Under the pieces are notes generated by a model that worked only from the letters and a program-made list of their open reading frames with translations, was not told the DNA's origin and ran no database searches. A DNA stretch of 64,000 nt from CAG-390 sp964522215 (lineage in GTDB: Bacteria > Bacillota > Clostridia > Oscillospirales > CAG-272), in assembly GCA_964522215.1 (NCBI GenBank), contig CAZFVR010000005.1, positions 29,128 through 93,127 on the forward strand, written 5' to 3'. Positions 34,949 to 44,462 of the stretch are shown here, in pieces; position 1 is the stretch's first letter; each line of letters opens with the position of its first letter. Both the position numbers and the translations under genes were made by a program.

Positions 34949-36025
34949 ATGAGCGAGAACAATATTCAAACAAAGCTTGGCTGTGCCGTTATCGGCTACG
35001 GCGGAATGGGCGGCTGGCACACACGCCATCTGCTGGAGAGCGATGTGGCCTATCTGACCGGTATTTATGATATAGATCCCGCCCGCGCGGCACTGGCAGA
35101 GGAGCGCGGCATTCACGCCTACCCCTCATTTGAGGCGGTACTTGACGACCCGCAGGTAGCATTTATCACCATTGCCGTGCCCAACGAGCTGCACGCACCG
35201 CTGGCCATTCGCGCAATGCGCGCCGGTAAGCACGTTATCAGCGAAAAGCCGGTGACCATAACCCTCTCGGAGCTTGACTCTGTGCTTGAGGTAGCGCGTG
35301 AGACAGGCCGCCTCTTTACCGTTCACCAAAACCGCCGCTGGGATATAGATTATCTGATGATGCGTCAGGTATACGCCTCCGGCGTGCTTGGCGAGGTGTT
35401 TGGGGTGGAGTCCCGCTATCAGGGCTCGCGCGGCATCCCCGGCGACTGGAGAGGCAAAAAGGAGCACGGCGGCGGAATGCTCTATGACTGGGGCATCCAC
35501 CTTATCGACCAGATGCTTGGCATCGTTTATGACAGAAAGATAGAGAGCATCTTTTGCCGCCTTGAGCATATAACCAACGACGAGGTAGATGACGGCTTTA
35601 AGCTTGACCTTTACTTTGAGGGCGGACTTGATGCACGCATTGAGGTGGGTACATCTCACTTTATCAGCCTGCCGCGCTTTTACATGACCGGCCGCCGCGG
35701 CAGTGCGGAGGTCAACGATTGGCGCGACCGCACCAAGATCGTTACCTGCCGCGAGTGGGCGGAGGCTGATGTAAAGCCTGTTGTGACCTCGGCGGGACTT
35801 ACCAAGACCATGGCTCCGCGCGATGAGAAGACGGTGGACGAGAGCTGGCTTGAGCGCCCCGAGTCAGATGTGCATGATTTTTATCGCAACTTTACACGCG
35901 CCATCAAAGGCGAGGAGAAACAGCTCGTTACCCACGCCCAAATGCGCCGCGATCTTAAGATCATCGAGGCCGCATTTGAATCCGACCGCCTCGGCAGCAT
36001 CGTGAAGTTTGAGGACGAGATCTAA
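34949..36025 (+). CDS. Gfo/Idh/MocA family oxidoreductase
   Basis: 358 residues from ATG 34949 (AAAGGAA upstream; the promoter rules out longer starts). GCAVIGYGGMGGWHTRHL is the NAD(P)-binding loop, GKHVISEKPVTIT the EKP motif with the catalytic Lys, and the GGGMLYDWGIHLIDQ motif carries the substrate-binding Asp and His. The substrate is probably a sugar or inositol derivative. Monocistronic, ending in a terminator shared with the converging FAD gene. Confidence 0.93.
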   Translation: MSENNIQTKLGCAVIGYGGMGGWHTRHLLESDVAYLTGIYDIDPARAALAEERGIHAYPSFEAVLDDPQVAFITIAVPNELHAPLAIRAMRAGKHVISEKPVTITLSELDSVLEVARETGRLFTVHQNRRWDIDYLMMRQVYASGVLGEVFGVESRYQGSRGIPGDWRGKKEHGGGMLYDWGIHLIDQMLGIVYDRKIESIFCRLEHITNDEVDDGFKLDLYFEGGLDARIEVGTSHFISLPRFYMTGRRGSAEVNDWRDRTKIVTCREWAEADVKPVVTSAGLTKTMAPRDEKTVDESWLERPESDVHDFYRNFTRAIKGEEKQLVTHAQMRRDLKIIEAAFESDRLGSIVKFEDEI

Positions 36026-36034
36026 GACAAAAAA

Positions 36035-36076
36035 TAAAAATATCGGGAGATGCCACGCATCTCCCGATATTTTTAT
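36035..36076. terminator. Bidirectional terminator
   Basis: AAAAATATCGGGAGATG, loop CCAC, CATCTCCCGATATTTTT. The stop codon of the minus-strand FAD gene lies inside the stem flank. Confidence 0.93.
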
Positions 36077-37302
36077 TTGCACATCTTCGCCGCGGCGTGG
36101 CCTGCGGCCTCGCCTATCGCCATGGCCGTGGCCTGCACGCGCAGGGTGGCGTGGGCTATCTCGTCCGCCGAGATACTTCTGCCCGCGGCGATAAGATTTT
36201 CGCACGCATCCGTCACCATGGAGCGGTAGGGGACATATCCCGGCTCCTTGAACTGAATAAGCCTCTGCTCGCCTCCGTCGGTGCGGTGGATATCCACCAC
36301 ATGCGTGACCGCCGCGACCGAATCCTCAAACTTGACACCGCTGAGGATATCATCACCCGTCAGCGTATACCGCCCGCACAGGTGACGTCCCTCGCGCACG
36401 CCCGCGTTTGCGGCGGTGGAGGAGATAACGGCGTTTTTAAATTCGGGAAAGCTCTCCCGCCACAGCTCAACTATTGTAAAGATATCCCGCCGCATACGCC
36501 GCTCCGCTGCGCCGTAGGCGCGATTATCCAGCACGCTTGCGGGGTCGCGGGTGACGTTAACTATCAGCCGCCCGCCGTTAAGCTCGGTATTGAACCAAGG
36601 TCCGCCAAAGAGCGGCGCCTTGCCCTCCTTGTGCTTTTGCACCAAAAACTCGTGCAATGTATCATTTTGCGAGGCAGGGATCAGGCCGTTATGGTGTATA
36701 TGGTCCCGCAGCAGCGGGGTGGTAACATCCACGCCCACCAGCTCAAAGCAATAGGAGAGCGGCTGCGGATGGTCGCTGACGACATACGGCACGCCTGCGG
36801 CGGCCATAAGATCACCGTCCCCGGTGGCATCGATAAAGCACCGCGCGGCTATGGCCTCGGTCCCGTTTTTGTTCTCGATGGTGACGTGTGTTATCCGCCC
36901 GCCGTCCGTCAACGCTCCGGAAAGATAGGAGTTGGTGTAAAGCTCCACTCCCGCCTCCTCGACCATGCGATCGATCTCACGCTTGCAATACTCGATATCA
37001 ACAGATACATGCCCGCGCGGATATTCCACCTGCGCACCGCCAACGGCCTCAAGACGCTCGATATACTCCCAAGCTATGCCGCCGATACGGCGCTTGCCAC
37101 CCTTAAAAAATCCGCTGATGGGGATGACATACCCCGCGGTGCAAGCGCCGCCGAGGAAGCCCATACGCTCGATGAGCGCCACATGTGCGCCGTCCCGCGC
37201 CGCGGCGACCGCCGCGACCCAACCTGCAGGCCCTCCGCCGCACACGCAAACATCATATTCGCCGACTATCGGCACGTTTTTGGTTATCTTTATCTCGTTC
37301 AT
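36073..37302 (-). CDS. FAD-dependent oxidoreductase (FAD_oxidored family)
   Basis: 409 residues. Dinucleotide-binding motif YDVCVCGGGPAGWVAAVAAA and IERMGFLGGACTAGYV are characteristic of the PF12831 family; ARCFIDATGDGDLMAAAGVPY is the second FAD segment and LIAAGRSISADEIAHATLRV the C-terminal FAD motif. No signal peptide is seen. It follows the TIM-barrel gene after 3 nt, so the pair likely acts on one sugar or polyol. Substrate unknown. Confidence 0.9.
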   Translation of the reverse strand: MNEIKITKNVPIVGEYDVCVCGGGPAGWVAAVAAARDGAHVALIERMGFLGGACTAGYVIPISGFFKGGKRRIGGIAWEYIERLEAVGGAQVEYPRGHVSVDIEYCKREIDRMVEEAGVELYTNSYLSGALTDGGRITHVTIENKNGTEAIAARCFIDATGDGDLMAAAGVPYVVSDHPQPLSYCFELVGVDVTTPLLRDHIHHNGLIPASQNDTLHEFLVQKHKEGKAPLFGGPWFNTELNGGRLIVNVTRDPASVLDNRAYGAAERRMRRDIFTIVELWRESFPEFKNAVISSTAANAGVREGRHLCGRYTLTGDDILSGVKFEDSVAAVTHVVDIHRTDGGEQRLIQFKEPGYVPYRSMVTDACENLIAAGRSISADEIAHATLRVQATAMAIGEAAGHAAAKMCK

Positions 37303-37305
37303 GAC

Positions 37306-38220
37306 TTACATATCCTCCGCCGCATATTTTTCTATCATTTCGGCTATCCTTTGCATGGCGGCGGCCAAACGATACAGCCGCTGCTCATACCCCAGCGTTT
37401 CGTAAACATAAAAACCGCCGTCCGTCACTCGCAAAAGCGCAGGGTCGCCCGATATCGCCATGGGGGCGACAGAGCGTGCCACCTCATCGGCGGTGAGTCC
37501 CTTCATGGTCTTAAAGGTATCCGAGCTTATCTCGGCGCATATCTTCTCACGCGCAAAGGTGGTCCGCGCCAGCGAACGGGCTATCTCCTCCCAAGGTGCA
37601 CAGCCGTCCATCGGCATTACATGCAGATCGTCCGCGCCGTTGTTATCCTGAAGATGTGTGGCAGTGAGGATATGGCCAAAGCGACCAAGAAAGTCTTCCT
37701 TTGGCGCAAACGCGTTGCGGTGACCGCTGTCAAAGCAAAAGCCTATGCCGGGGTGGCCCCACAGGCGTTCCATTACGGCATAAAGATACTCCGGGTATAC
37801 CGAATTTTCCAGTGAAAGGACAAAGCCGCAGCGGGCGGCGGTGTCTGCTATCCGCTCGTAGCGGTGGAGGGCAGTCTCGTTTATCGGCGGCACGGCACGG
37901 TGCCCCCAGGTGACGTGCGCAATGCCGGTCTTAACGCCAAGCGCGGAGCAATACTCGATCTCGCGGCAGTAGCGGTCGGCGATCACCTCTCCCTCCTCGG
38001 TATCGTCCCAGATACAGGTGGTCTTGGTACCGGTCAGGTGGATGTTCTCCACCGGTATCCCCAGCCGCTCGCAGAGGGCGACCGTCTCGCGCGTGTCGCC
38101 GTCGGCGTATGGCTTCATGCCGATGCAAACGAAGTCAAAGCCCGCTGCGCGCATCATGCGCAAACGCTCCTCATCACTGTGCGCAGGGTCGCGCAAAAGG
38201 TACATTCCAAGCTTGATCAT
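37306..38220 (-). CDS. Sugar phosphate isomerase/epimerase (xylose isomerase-like TIM barrel)
   Basis: 304 residues, RBS AAAGGAG. Landmarks of the AP_endonuc_2/xylose isomerase-like fold: GFDFVCIGMKPYADGD, LSLENSVYPEYLYAVM (metal Glu), GFCFDSGHRNAF (Asp and His ligands), THLQDNNGADDLHVMPMDG and the last metal Glu in ICAEIS. It probably isomerises a keto-sugar or inositol derivative and is coupled to the following FAD oxidoreductase. Confidence 0.9.
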   Translation of the reverse strand: MIKLGMYLLRDPAHSDEERLRMMRAAGFDFVCIGMKPYADGDTRETVALCERLGIPVENIHLTGTKTTCIWDDTEEGEVIADRYCREIEYCSALGVKTGIAHVTWGHRAVPPINETALHRYERIADTAARCGFVLSLENSVYPEYLYAVMERLWGHPGIGFCFDSGHRNAFAPKEDFLGRFGHILTATHLQDNNGADDLHVMPMDGCAPWEEIARSLARTTFAREKICAEISSDTFKTMKGLTADEVARSVAPMAISGDPALLRVTDGGFYVYETLGYEQRLYRLAAAMQRIAEMIEKYAAEDM

Positions 38221-38388
38221 AAGTATTCACTCCTTTATAAAGTTTTTTGATGGCAAATATGATGATCCTCCCCCTCATTTCCCGCAGACGACCATCGGTA
38301 ACCCCACGGCAAAAGGGTACGGTCTCACATACAGACGGACAGATAGCAAAGATCCATCGGCGGCGCGGCACGTGTGGTACGTGCCCTA

Positions 38389-39726
38389 CTATTTCACCAC
38401 AAGGCAATCGGTATATCTATAATATTTAAACGCCTCAATGGCGGCAGGGGTGATGCGCTCGCCGGGCAGGACTATCGGCACGGCGGGCGGGCAGGCTGCC
38501 CCGGGGTCGGCCTGCACGCGTCCGAGAGCCGCATCCACCCCCACCCGCTCGGCGGGAGAGAAGATGGCTCGGCGCAGGGACATGACCGCCTCCCCCGCCG
38601 CAACAGCGGGCGGGGCGGCGGTGATCTCCTCCCGCTGCGGGAGGGATGCGAGGGCATTGCAGACTCTCTCCGCCGCGCCCTCCCCGTTGCCGGGGGAGAA
38701 CATCATTACCAAATGGTCGTCATCACAAAATTCCGGCACGATGCCGAGTGCTTCAAGATACCTTGCCGCCTCGCCGCCGGTATACCCCCACTTTTTTGTA
38801 AGCAGGGTGAGTTTGAGAGGCTCGTCCCCGACCGCCGTCATGCCGAGTGCTTCAAGTCGCGCACGGCATGCGGCAACGGAATCGGCAATTGCCGAAAGCT
38901 CGCGCGGCAGCTCCGCCGCCAAGCGTGCATTTGCCAGATCCAGCGAGCGCAGGATGAGGTAGGAGGGGCTCGTTGAGCCAAACAGCGCCATGGCGCGGTG
39001 TGCGCCCTCGCAAAGCTCACGCGGCGCATCGGGCGATATATGCAGATACGCGCCTCCGGTAAGGACCGGCAGTGTTTTGTGCGCCGAATCGCACGCCATT
39101 GTTGCGCCAAGTGCTATCGGGTGCGCCGTGCCACGGCAAAAGCCGAAATACGCGCCGTGCGCGTTATCCACGATAAGCGGCACTCCCCGCGTGCGGCAAA
39201 CAGCGGCAAGCCCGCCGATATCCGCCACATGCCCAAGATAATCCGGAGATGTGATATACACCGCCGCAGGAAGGCAAGCCGCACGCTCCATGGCGGCAAG
39301 CTCGCATTCAAGCTCCGCAGGCGTTGGGCGGCAGGAAAGATAGGAGCCACCCGCCCCCATGAGCCAGCGCACATCGATATCCAGCAGCGCGGCGGCGTAG
39401 ACAAAGCTGCGGTGTACATTTCTTGCGGCCAGCACGGTGGGGCGCTCCACGCCCGTCGCAACTGTTGCCAGGTAAAGCATGGCACGGATGCAGAGGGATG
39501 AGCCCTCGGCGGAATAAAAGGTAGGGCAGGAATAAAGGGCGGAGGCAGCCGCCTCACTCTCGCTGATGATACCGTGAGCCTCATAGAGGCTGTCGGCCCC
39601 CTCTATCTCGGTAATATCCAGCCGCTCAAGCTCGCCCGCGCCCTTGTGCCCCGGCACATGCAGGCGAAGCGGCTCGCCCGCCGCATATTCGCGCACAAAA
39701 TCAGCTATCGGTGTTCCGATCTTCAT
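38389..39726 (-). CDS. Orn/Lys/Arg decarboxylase-like PLP enzyme (short form)
   Basis: 445 residues, similar in size to YaaO-type proteins without the wing domain. LHVPGHKGAG is the family hallmark; LIVDNAHGAYFGF holds the PLP-binding Asp and MACDSAHKTLPVLTGGAYL the Schiff-base Lys. The small C-terminal domain is Ala-rich and ends FKYYRYTDCLVVK. No clear ribosome site precedes ATG 39726; it starts 15 nt after the SCIFF maturase stop, so translational coupling is probable. Substrate likely a basic amino acid. Confidence 0.88.
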   Translation of the reverse strand: MKIGTPIADFVREYAAGEPLRLHVPGHKGAGELERLDITEIEGADSLYEAHGIISESEAAASALYSCPTFYSAEGSSLCIRAMLYLATVATGVERPTVLAARNVHRSFVYAAALLDIDVRWLMGAGGSYLSCRPTPAELECELAAMERAACLPAAVYITSPDYLGHVADIGGLAAVCRTRGVPLIVDNAHGAYFGFCRGTAHPIALGATMACDSAHKTLPVLTGGAYLHISPDAPRELCEGAHRAMALFGSTSPSYLILRSLDLANARLAAELPRELSAIADSVAACRARLEALGMTAVGDEPLKLTLLTKKWGYTGGEAARYLEALGIVPEFCDDDHLVMMFSPGNGEGAAERVCNALASLPQREEITAAPPAVAAGEAVMSLRRAIFSPAERVGVDAALGRVQADPGAACPPAVPIVLPGERITPAAIEAFKYYRYTDCLVVK

Positions 39727-39741
39727 TATTATTTACTGTTA

Positions 39742-41166
39742 TTATTCTTTATCGTTATCGTTATCGTTATCATTATCGCCGTCATCGCCGCCGCTTTCGC
39801 GGAAGGTGCGATCCACCGCCACGGCAATGGCGCATTCCATACGCTTGCGGAAAAGCTCACAGCCGTATTTATAAACGCCCGTGACCTTGCCTGTGGAATG
39901 ATACGCGTTTGCGGCGCAGCCGCCGGAGCAGTAGAGCCGCGCCCAGCAGCTGCGGCATTCGGGATGCGCATAAACGTTACAGGCGGCAAACTCAGCCTGC
40001 ACCTCGTGATTTGTCACACCCGCCCATATATCGCCAAGGCGGAAGCGCTCCTCACCCACAAACTGGTGGCAGGGGTAGAGGTCGCCCCAAGGGGTAACGG
40101 CCATATATTCGGTTCCCGAGCCGCACCCGGATATCCTTTTGTATATGCAAGGGCCGCCCTCAAGGTCGATCATATAATGATAGAACGTAAACGGCCGCCC
40201 CTCGCGGTCACGGCGGAGCATAAGCTCACCAAGCTTTTCATACTGGTCAAGCAGTATGGGCAGATCCTCCTGTGTCAGCGCGGAGGGATCGCCCTCGGCG
40301 CACACAACAGGCTCCATTGAAAGCTCGGTAAAGCCGAGATCGAGCATAGTCTCGATATCCCGCAAAAAGTCGGGATTTGCGTGGGTAAATGTGCCGCGCA
40401 TGTAATAATCCTTGCCGCCGCGAGCCTCAACAAGCTTTTGGAATTTCGGCACTATCCTATCCCAGCTGCCGCGGCCTGCATAGTCAACGCGGAAGCGGTC
40501 ATGCACCTCGCGCCTGCCGTCAAGACTCAACACCACATTGCTCATCTCACGGTTGGCAAAGTCTATAACGTCATCGTCTATCAGCATACCGTTGGTGGTA
40601 AGGGTAAAACGAAAGTTCTTGCCCGCCGCCTTTTCTATCGATCGTGCGTAGGCCACGAGCTGTTTTACAACGTCAAAAACCATCAGCGGCTCGCCGCCGA
40701 AAAAGTCTACCTCAAGATTGCGGCGCGTGCCCGAATTTTCGATAAGATAATCCAAGGCTCGGCGGCCGACCTCGTAGCTCATTACCGCGCGGTCACCATG
40801 GTACTTGCCCTGGCTTGCAAAGCAATATGAGCAATTGAGGTTACAGGTGTGCGCCACATGCAGGCACAGCGCCTTGACAACTCCCGCCGTGCGTGCCTTA
40901 AGCTCGCCCGCCATAGGCTCAAAGTTATCCTCGGTAAACAGCTCGCCGCGGCGGTGCAGCTCCTCTATCTGCTCCAGGCACTCCTCGGCCTCGCCCGCTT
41001 CAAGCTGACCCGCGTACTTTTCGCCGATCGCGGAGAGTATCTCCTCCCGCGTGTGCGATCCATAAAGCGCGATCACATCGTAGGTCACATCGTCCACAAC
41101 ATGCACAGCCCCCGAGCAAACGTCAAGAATTATGTTATATCCAAAAAGCTTATACTGATGTATCAT
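39742..41166 (-). CDS. scfB: SCIFF peptide maturase, radical SAM thioether-forming enzyme
   Basis: 474 residues. Radical SAM motif HTCNLNCSYCFASQG (CxxxCxxC), GGEPL motif FFGGEPLMVF, and a SPASM/Twitch-type C-terminal Cys cluster (CGSGTEYMAVTPWGDLYPCH; CRSCWARLYCSGGCAAN). The N-terminal ~90 residues form the RRE-like precursor-binding part (MIHQYKLFGYNIILDVCSG). It installs Cys-to-Thr thioether bonds in the adjacent SCIFF peptide. Odd feature: the extreme C-terminus is GGDDGDNDNDNDNDKE, from a hexanucleotide tandem repeat. Confidence 0.97.
   Translation of the reverse strand: MIHQYKLFGYNIILDVCSGAVHVVDDVTYDVIALYGSHTREEILSAIGEKYAGQLEAGEAEECLEQIEELHRRGELFTEDNFEPMAGELKARTAGVVKALCLHVAHTCNLNCSYCFASQGKYHGDRAVMSYEVGRRALDYLIENSGTRRNLEVDFFGGEPLMVFDVVKQLVAYARSIEKAAGKNFRFTLTTNGMLIDDDVIDFANREMSNVVLSLDGRREVHDRFRVDYAGRGSWDRIVPKFQKLVEARGGKDYYMRGTFTHANPDFLRDIETMLDLGFTELSMEPVVCAEGDPSALTQEDLPILLDQYEKLGELMLRRDREGRPFTFYHYMIDLEGGPCIYKRISGCGSGTEYMAVTPWGDLYPCHQFVGEERFRLGDIWAGVTNHEVQAEFAACNVYAHPECRSCWARLYCSGGCAANAYHSTGKVTGVYKYGCELFRKRMECAIAVAVDRTFRESGGDDGDNDNDNDNDKE
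39751..39777 (-). repeat. Hexanucleotide microsatellite coding (Asp-Asn)n
   Basis: GATAAC-type units in tandem at the 3' end of the SCIFF maturase gene, giving DNDNDNDN. Confidence 0.85.
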
Positions 41167-41205
41167 TTAAGATCCCTTTCAAAAATAAAAAACAAGAACA
41201 ATAAG

Positions 41206-41251
41206 ACAAAAAAACATCGGGGCCGTGTCGCTTACGCGCACAAGCCCCGAT
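41206..41251 (-). terminator. Intercistronic terminator between scfA and scfB
   Basis: Minus strand ATCGGGGC ... GCCCCGAT with an inner GTGCGC-GTAA-GCGACAC stem, then GTTTTTTTG. It probably lets the peptide be made in excess of its enzyme. Confidence 0.85.
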
Positions 41252-41258
41252 CGAAAGA

Positions 41259-41414
41259 TCATTTGCTTACCTTTGTGCCCTTTTCGCACTTCTGGTTGGC
41301 AATACCGCAGCTGGTCTTGCAAGCAGACTGACAAGAGGTCTGGCACTCGCCGCAACCGCCGCGCTTTGCGCTTTCGCAAAGATTGCGGGTCTTTATGGTG
41401 ATGATATGCTTCAT
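41259..41414 (-). CDS. scfA: SCIFF peptide precursor (six-cysteines-in-forty-five family)
   Basis: 51 residues from ATG 41414 (AAAGGAA upstream). The family signature is plain: RGGCGECQTSCQSACKTSCG, then IANQKCEK. Cys at 13, 21, 24, 28, 32, 36 and 43: the usual six plus an additional one at position 13 (RNLCES). It is a ribosomally made peptide modified by the adjacent radical SAM enzyme; the pair is near-universal in Clostridia. The biological role is not known. Confidence 0.96.
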   Translation of the reverse strand: MKHIITIKTRNLCESAKRGGCGECQTSCQSACKTSCGIANQKCEKGTKVSK

Positions 41415-41472
41415 TTTGTTATATTCCTTTCCTGACGCGCCAAGCGGAACGCCATCGTCTTCTACAGATATG

Positions 41473-41501
41473 ATTATATCACAAAAAATTATGCTTGTCA
41501 A
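41473..41501 (-). promoter_or_regulatory. Sigma-A promoter of the SCIFF operon
   Basis: Minus strand TTGACA (41496-41501), 17-bp spacer, TATAAT (41473-41478). The transcript starts about 50 nt before scfA. Confidence 0.92.
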
Positions 41502-41510
41502 TAGGTGGAG

Positions 41511-43022
41511 TCAATTTTCGGCATTTGCCGCGGCTGAGGCAAACATTGATAAGATATCCTCGGCGGTGACCTGCGACGCGTTCTCAAACGCATCAAGTAT
41601 ATACTCGCCCGCCAACGGCAAAAGCTCGTCGGATATCTCAATGCCGTAGTCGGCGGCGGTCCTTTTTATCTCCTCGCCCAGCTGCTCGGCGGCGGCCGTT
41701 GCATCACCGCCCGATATGGCGCGGTCAACGCTCTCCGCTATCTTCCCCGCCAGCTCTGCGGCGGCGGCGCTCTCATCTGCGGTAAGACCCAAGCTGTCGC
41801 CAACATAGCCAACGCCTGCCGTCCTTGCCGCCTCCGCCGCCGAGCGCAAAAGCTCGCACCCCTCCGCGGCCTCCAAAAGCTCAAGGGCAAACCTGCCGGC
41901 TATTATCGAGTCCATTATATTCGCACCGTCCGAAAAGATCGCCTTATTCTCTATCAAAAGCCGCGCGACCTTGGCAAGCGAGAGTATATTTTCGCGCAAG
42001 AGCTTTGAGTCGCACTCGCGCAGTGAGCGCATAAGAGCCGCGGCGACAGGGCGGATGCGGTCATCCATCGCGGGGCATTGAAGCCCCAAAAAGTCGCGCC
42101 CCTCAAGCCATGAGGATGATACGCCCGCAAGTGCCTCCGCTATCACAGCGGCGACCAGCTCGTCCCCCTCCACATCGGCAGCAAGCGCATCGATAGCCGC
42201 GCACTGCTCTGCACCGTAATCGGCGGGGGCGGCATCGGTCAGCGGCAGAGCATCCACCACCAGAGCCGCCGTGCGCGGCAGGATATCCGACAGCGGCGTG
42301 CGCACACCGTCCCGCTCCACGCAGCAAAGCCTATCAAATACCGCATTGCCGCCGGCCGCGTTAAGTATGCGCATATACCCGCCCTCACAGAGCGGCGAGA
42401 GGACCGGTGTGACCTTGTCAAGCGCACCAAGCATTTCACGCATGGCGCCAAGAGAGGTAAAGGCCGAGTCCGGCTCGCTACCGGTCGCGGCAGGGGCAGC
42501 TTCCGCCTCTCCGAGCACGCGTACGGTATCGACCGCCATTGACGCGTATCCCGCAATGGGCATGAGCAGTACCGATATCACCAAAAAGCCGCTGATAAGT
42601 CCAACGCAGGTGCCGCTAAGGCGGGATACCGCACCGCGATCCCATTCGTTGCGCCGAAAGACCAAGCGGGATACCACCGCTCCGACAATTGCAAATATTA
42701 TTGCAAGCACGGCAAAGAGCGCACCGAATATCAAGGGTGCAAGCAGTGCGCGGGGTGTGCTGTCGATAAGCGCTGCAAGGGTGGGCATAGCCTCTGCCAG
42801 CTCTGCACTTGATGAGCCGAGTTGCGACTCAAGCTTGCCCGCTATCACCTCAGCCAGCGGGGCGGCAAGGACCAAAGCGAGTACCAGCGCCACCACCATG
42901 CAAAGGAGGTTCACTGCCGAGCGCCGAATACCGCCAAGCGCGGCAAAAAGCGCGGCCACCCCCGCAAATACCGCTACTATCAGCAAAATTATCAGATTTA
43001 TCATTGATGCCGTTATTTCCAT
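41511..43022 (-). CDS. CvpA-like membrane protein with large C-terminal domain
   Basis: 503 residues from ATG 43022 (GGAG 9 nt upstream). The first ~190 residues hold four hydrophobic segments in CvpA style (MINLIILLIVAVFAGVAALF; NLLCMVVALVLALVLAAPLA; GLISGFLVISVLLMPIAGYA). The remaining ~300 residues are Ala/Glu-rich, helical and not recognised. CvpA relatives are linked to envelope homeostasis and colicin production. Its stop is only 10 bp from the -35 of the SCIFF promoter. Confidence 0.75.
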   Translation of the reverse strand: MEITASMINLIILLIVAVFAGVAALFAALGGIRRSAVNLLCMVVALVLALVLAAPLAEVIAGKLESQLGSSSAELAEAMPTLAALIDSTPRALLAPLIFGALFAVLAIIFAIVGAVVSRLVFRRNEWDRGAVSRLSGTCVGLISGFLVISVLLMPIAGYASMAVDTVRVLGEAEAAPAATGSEPDSAFTSLGAMREMLGALDKVTPVLSPLCEGGYMRILNAAGGNAVFDRLCCVERDGVRTPLSDILPRTAALVVDALPLTDAAPADYGAEQCAAIDALAADVEGDELVAAVIAEALAGVSSSWLEGRDFLGLQCPAMDDRIRPVAAALMRSLRECDSKLLRENILSLAKVARLLIENKAIFSDGANIMDSIIAGRFALELLEAAEGCELLRSAAEAARTAGVGYVGDSLGLTADESAAAAELAGKIAESVDRAISGGDATAAAEQLGEEIKRTAADYGIEISDELLPLAGEYILDAFENASQVTAEDILSMFASAAANAEN

Positions 43023-43216
43023 TCTGTTGTACTCCATATCTGCCACGATGTACATCGGCTTTTTTGAAAGAATTTTGTGTGCGGAATTTAATTAAATTTG
43101 TTTTGCATGGCATGCATCACATGTGTTGTGCCGGGCAGAGTTTAGGCTTGATTTGAGATCTGCCCCGCGGATCTCCTCCGCGATCATCGCCGCAGGCGCG
43201 TGCAGTGCTCCGCACC

Positions 43217-44371
43217 TCATTCCCTTTTCAGCTTTTCAAGCTTTACGGCGGCGACAGCGCCCATGATGAGGGTAACAAGGACGTAGATATGTATTGCAAG
43301 GTCCCAAAGCATAGATGCATCAAACCCGAAAAGCAGTACCATGGCGGCAATATACACCAGGGTATCTATTGCAAACAGTACGGTGGCGGTAATTATCCAG
43401 CCGCCGAAAAAATGCTCCTCCGCCGTGCCGTCAGGCAGCTGTTTTTTGCTTTTGGAGGCAAAAAAGCAGACGGTGTAGAGTCCCACAACGATCAGAGAGA
43501 AGATGATGGCCGCCCACAAAAAGCCGCCGGGCAGGAAATTTTCCTCTGTCCAGCCGTTTGCGGCATAATCGATCATCCCCTCGGAGAGGTTACCTGTGTA
43601 GAGCATCGCAAAAAAGGTGAGATAATAGGGGAGCGATGCGGAGAAAAGAAAATATCTGTCTATCCCCGCAAAGATCATTACGATGTTGAGCACCGTCAGC
43701 GCAACGATGAGTATCACATCCATGCGCGCGGAGGTGGCGCGGCGGGCAAGCTTAGCCTGAAGCTCGATCCGCTCTGCCTTTTTGGCCATCTCGGCGGCAT
43801 CCGTCGGTGCGCCCTCGGAAGGTGTCAGTTCTGCCTCAGGGGTGAGCTGAGGATTATCCTGATCTTTCTCCTCATCTACTCTGCGGATGGTCTCGATGAC
43901 CACCGGCTCGCGCGGGACATCGGAGAAATATCCAAGCCGCCCTGTTTTTACATCGGCGATCTTATCCACAACGTCAAGTCCCTCGGTGACCATGCCAAAG
44001 GCGGCATACTGCGCATCAAGGTGCGGTGCATCACGATGCATGATGAAAAACTGCGAGGATGCGGAATCAGGATCCGATGTGCGAGCCATTGAAAGCGTGC
44101 CGCGGGTGTGCTTTTGCGTATTGTACATCCAACCGTTGGCGGCAAATTCGCCCTTGATGGGGGAGGTCTCGCGCGGCTCAAACTCCTCGTCATAGCCGCC
44201 GCCCTGAAGCATAAAGCCCTTTATGATGCGGTGGAAGATAAGTCCGTCAAAAAAGTTCTTATCGATGAGTGAGAGAAAATTTGCAACCGTTTTGGGTGCG
44301 TTTTTGGGGTAAAGCTCGGCGCGGATGACTCCAAAGTCACGCACGCGGATCTCAATGATGGGGTCCTTCAT
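43217..44371 (-). CDS. Cyclophilin-type peptidyl-prolyl isomerase fused to membrane domain
   Basis: 384 residues. Residues ~1-165 are a bacterial cyclophilin: FHRIIKGFMLQGGG (catalytic Arg, and QGG), SASSQFFIMHRDAPHLD and AAFGMVTEGLDVVDKI. After an acidic linker (~170-200) come about four membrane helices (VILIVALTVLNIVMIFAGI; FLWAAIIFSLIVVGLYTVCF; WIITATVLFAIDTLVYIAAM; IHIYVLVTLIMGAVAAV). No signal peptide precedes the isomerase domain, so it should face the cytosol unless topology is unusual. Cyclophilins normally stand alone (~170 residues). Confidence 0.88.
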   Translation of the reverse strand: MKDPIIEIRVRDFGVIRAELYPKNAPKTVANFLSLIDKNFFDGLIFHRIIKGFMLQGGGYDEEFEPRETSPIKGEFAANGWMYNTQKHTRGTLSMARTSDPDSASSQFFIMHRDAPHLDAQYAAFGMVTEGLDVVDKIADVKTGRLGYFSDVPREPVVIETIRRVDEEKDQDNPQLTPEAELTPSEGAPTDAAEMAKKAERIELQAKLARRATSARMDVILIVALTVLNIVMIFAGIDRYFLFSASLPYYLTFFAMLYTGNLSEGMIDYAANGWTEENFLPGGFLWAAIIFSLIVVGLYTVCFFASKSKKQLPDGTAEEHFFGGWIITATVLFAIDTLVYIAAMVLLFGFDASMLWDLAIHIYVLVTLIMGAVAAVKLEKLKRE

Positions 44372-44462
44372 TTTTGTCTTGTCCTTTGCCGCGAACCCGC
44401 CGCGGCAGTCCTTTCTTTATTTATCTGTTTTTTTATTTCTGTATTTATTTACTGTTGAGCTT

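Noticed and set aside
36097..37815. 572-codon plus-strand open frame
   Set aside because: It lies antisense to two well-supported genes (FAD oxidoreductase and TIM-barrel isomerase) and is a shadow of GC-rich third positions.
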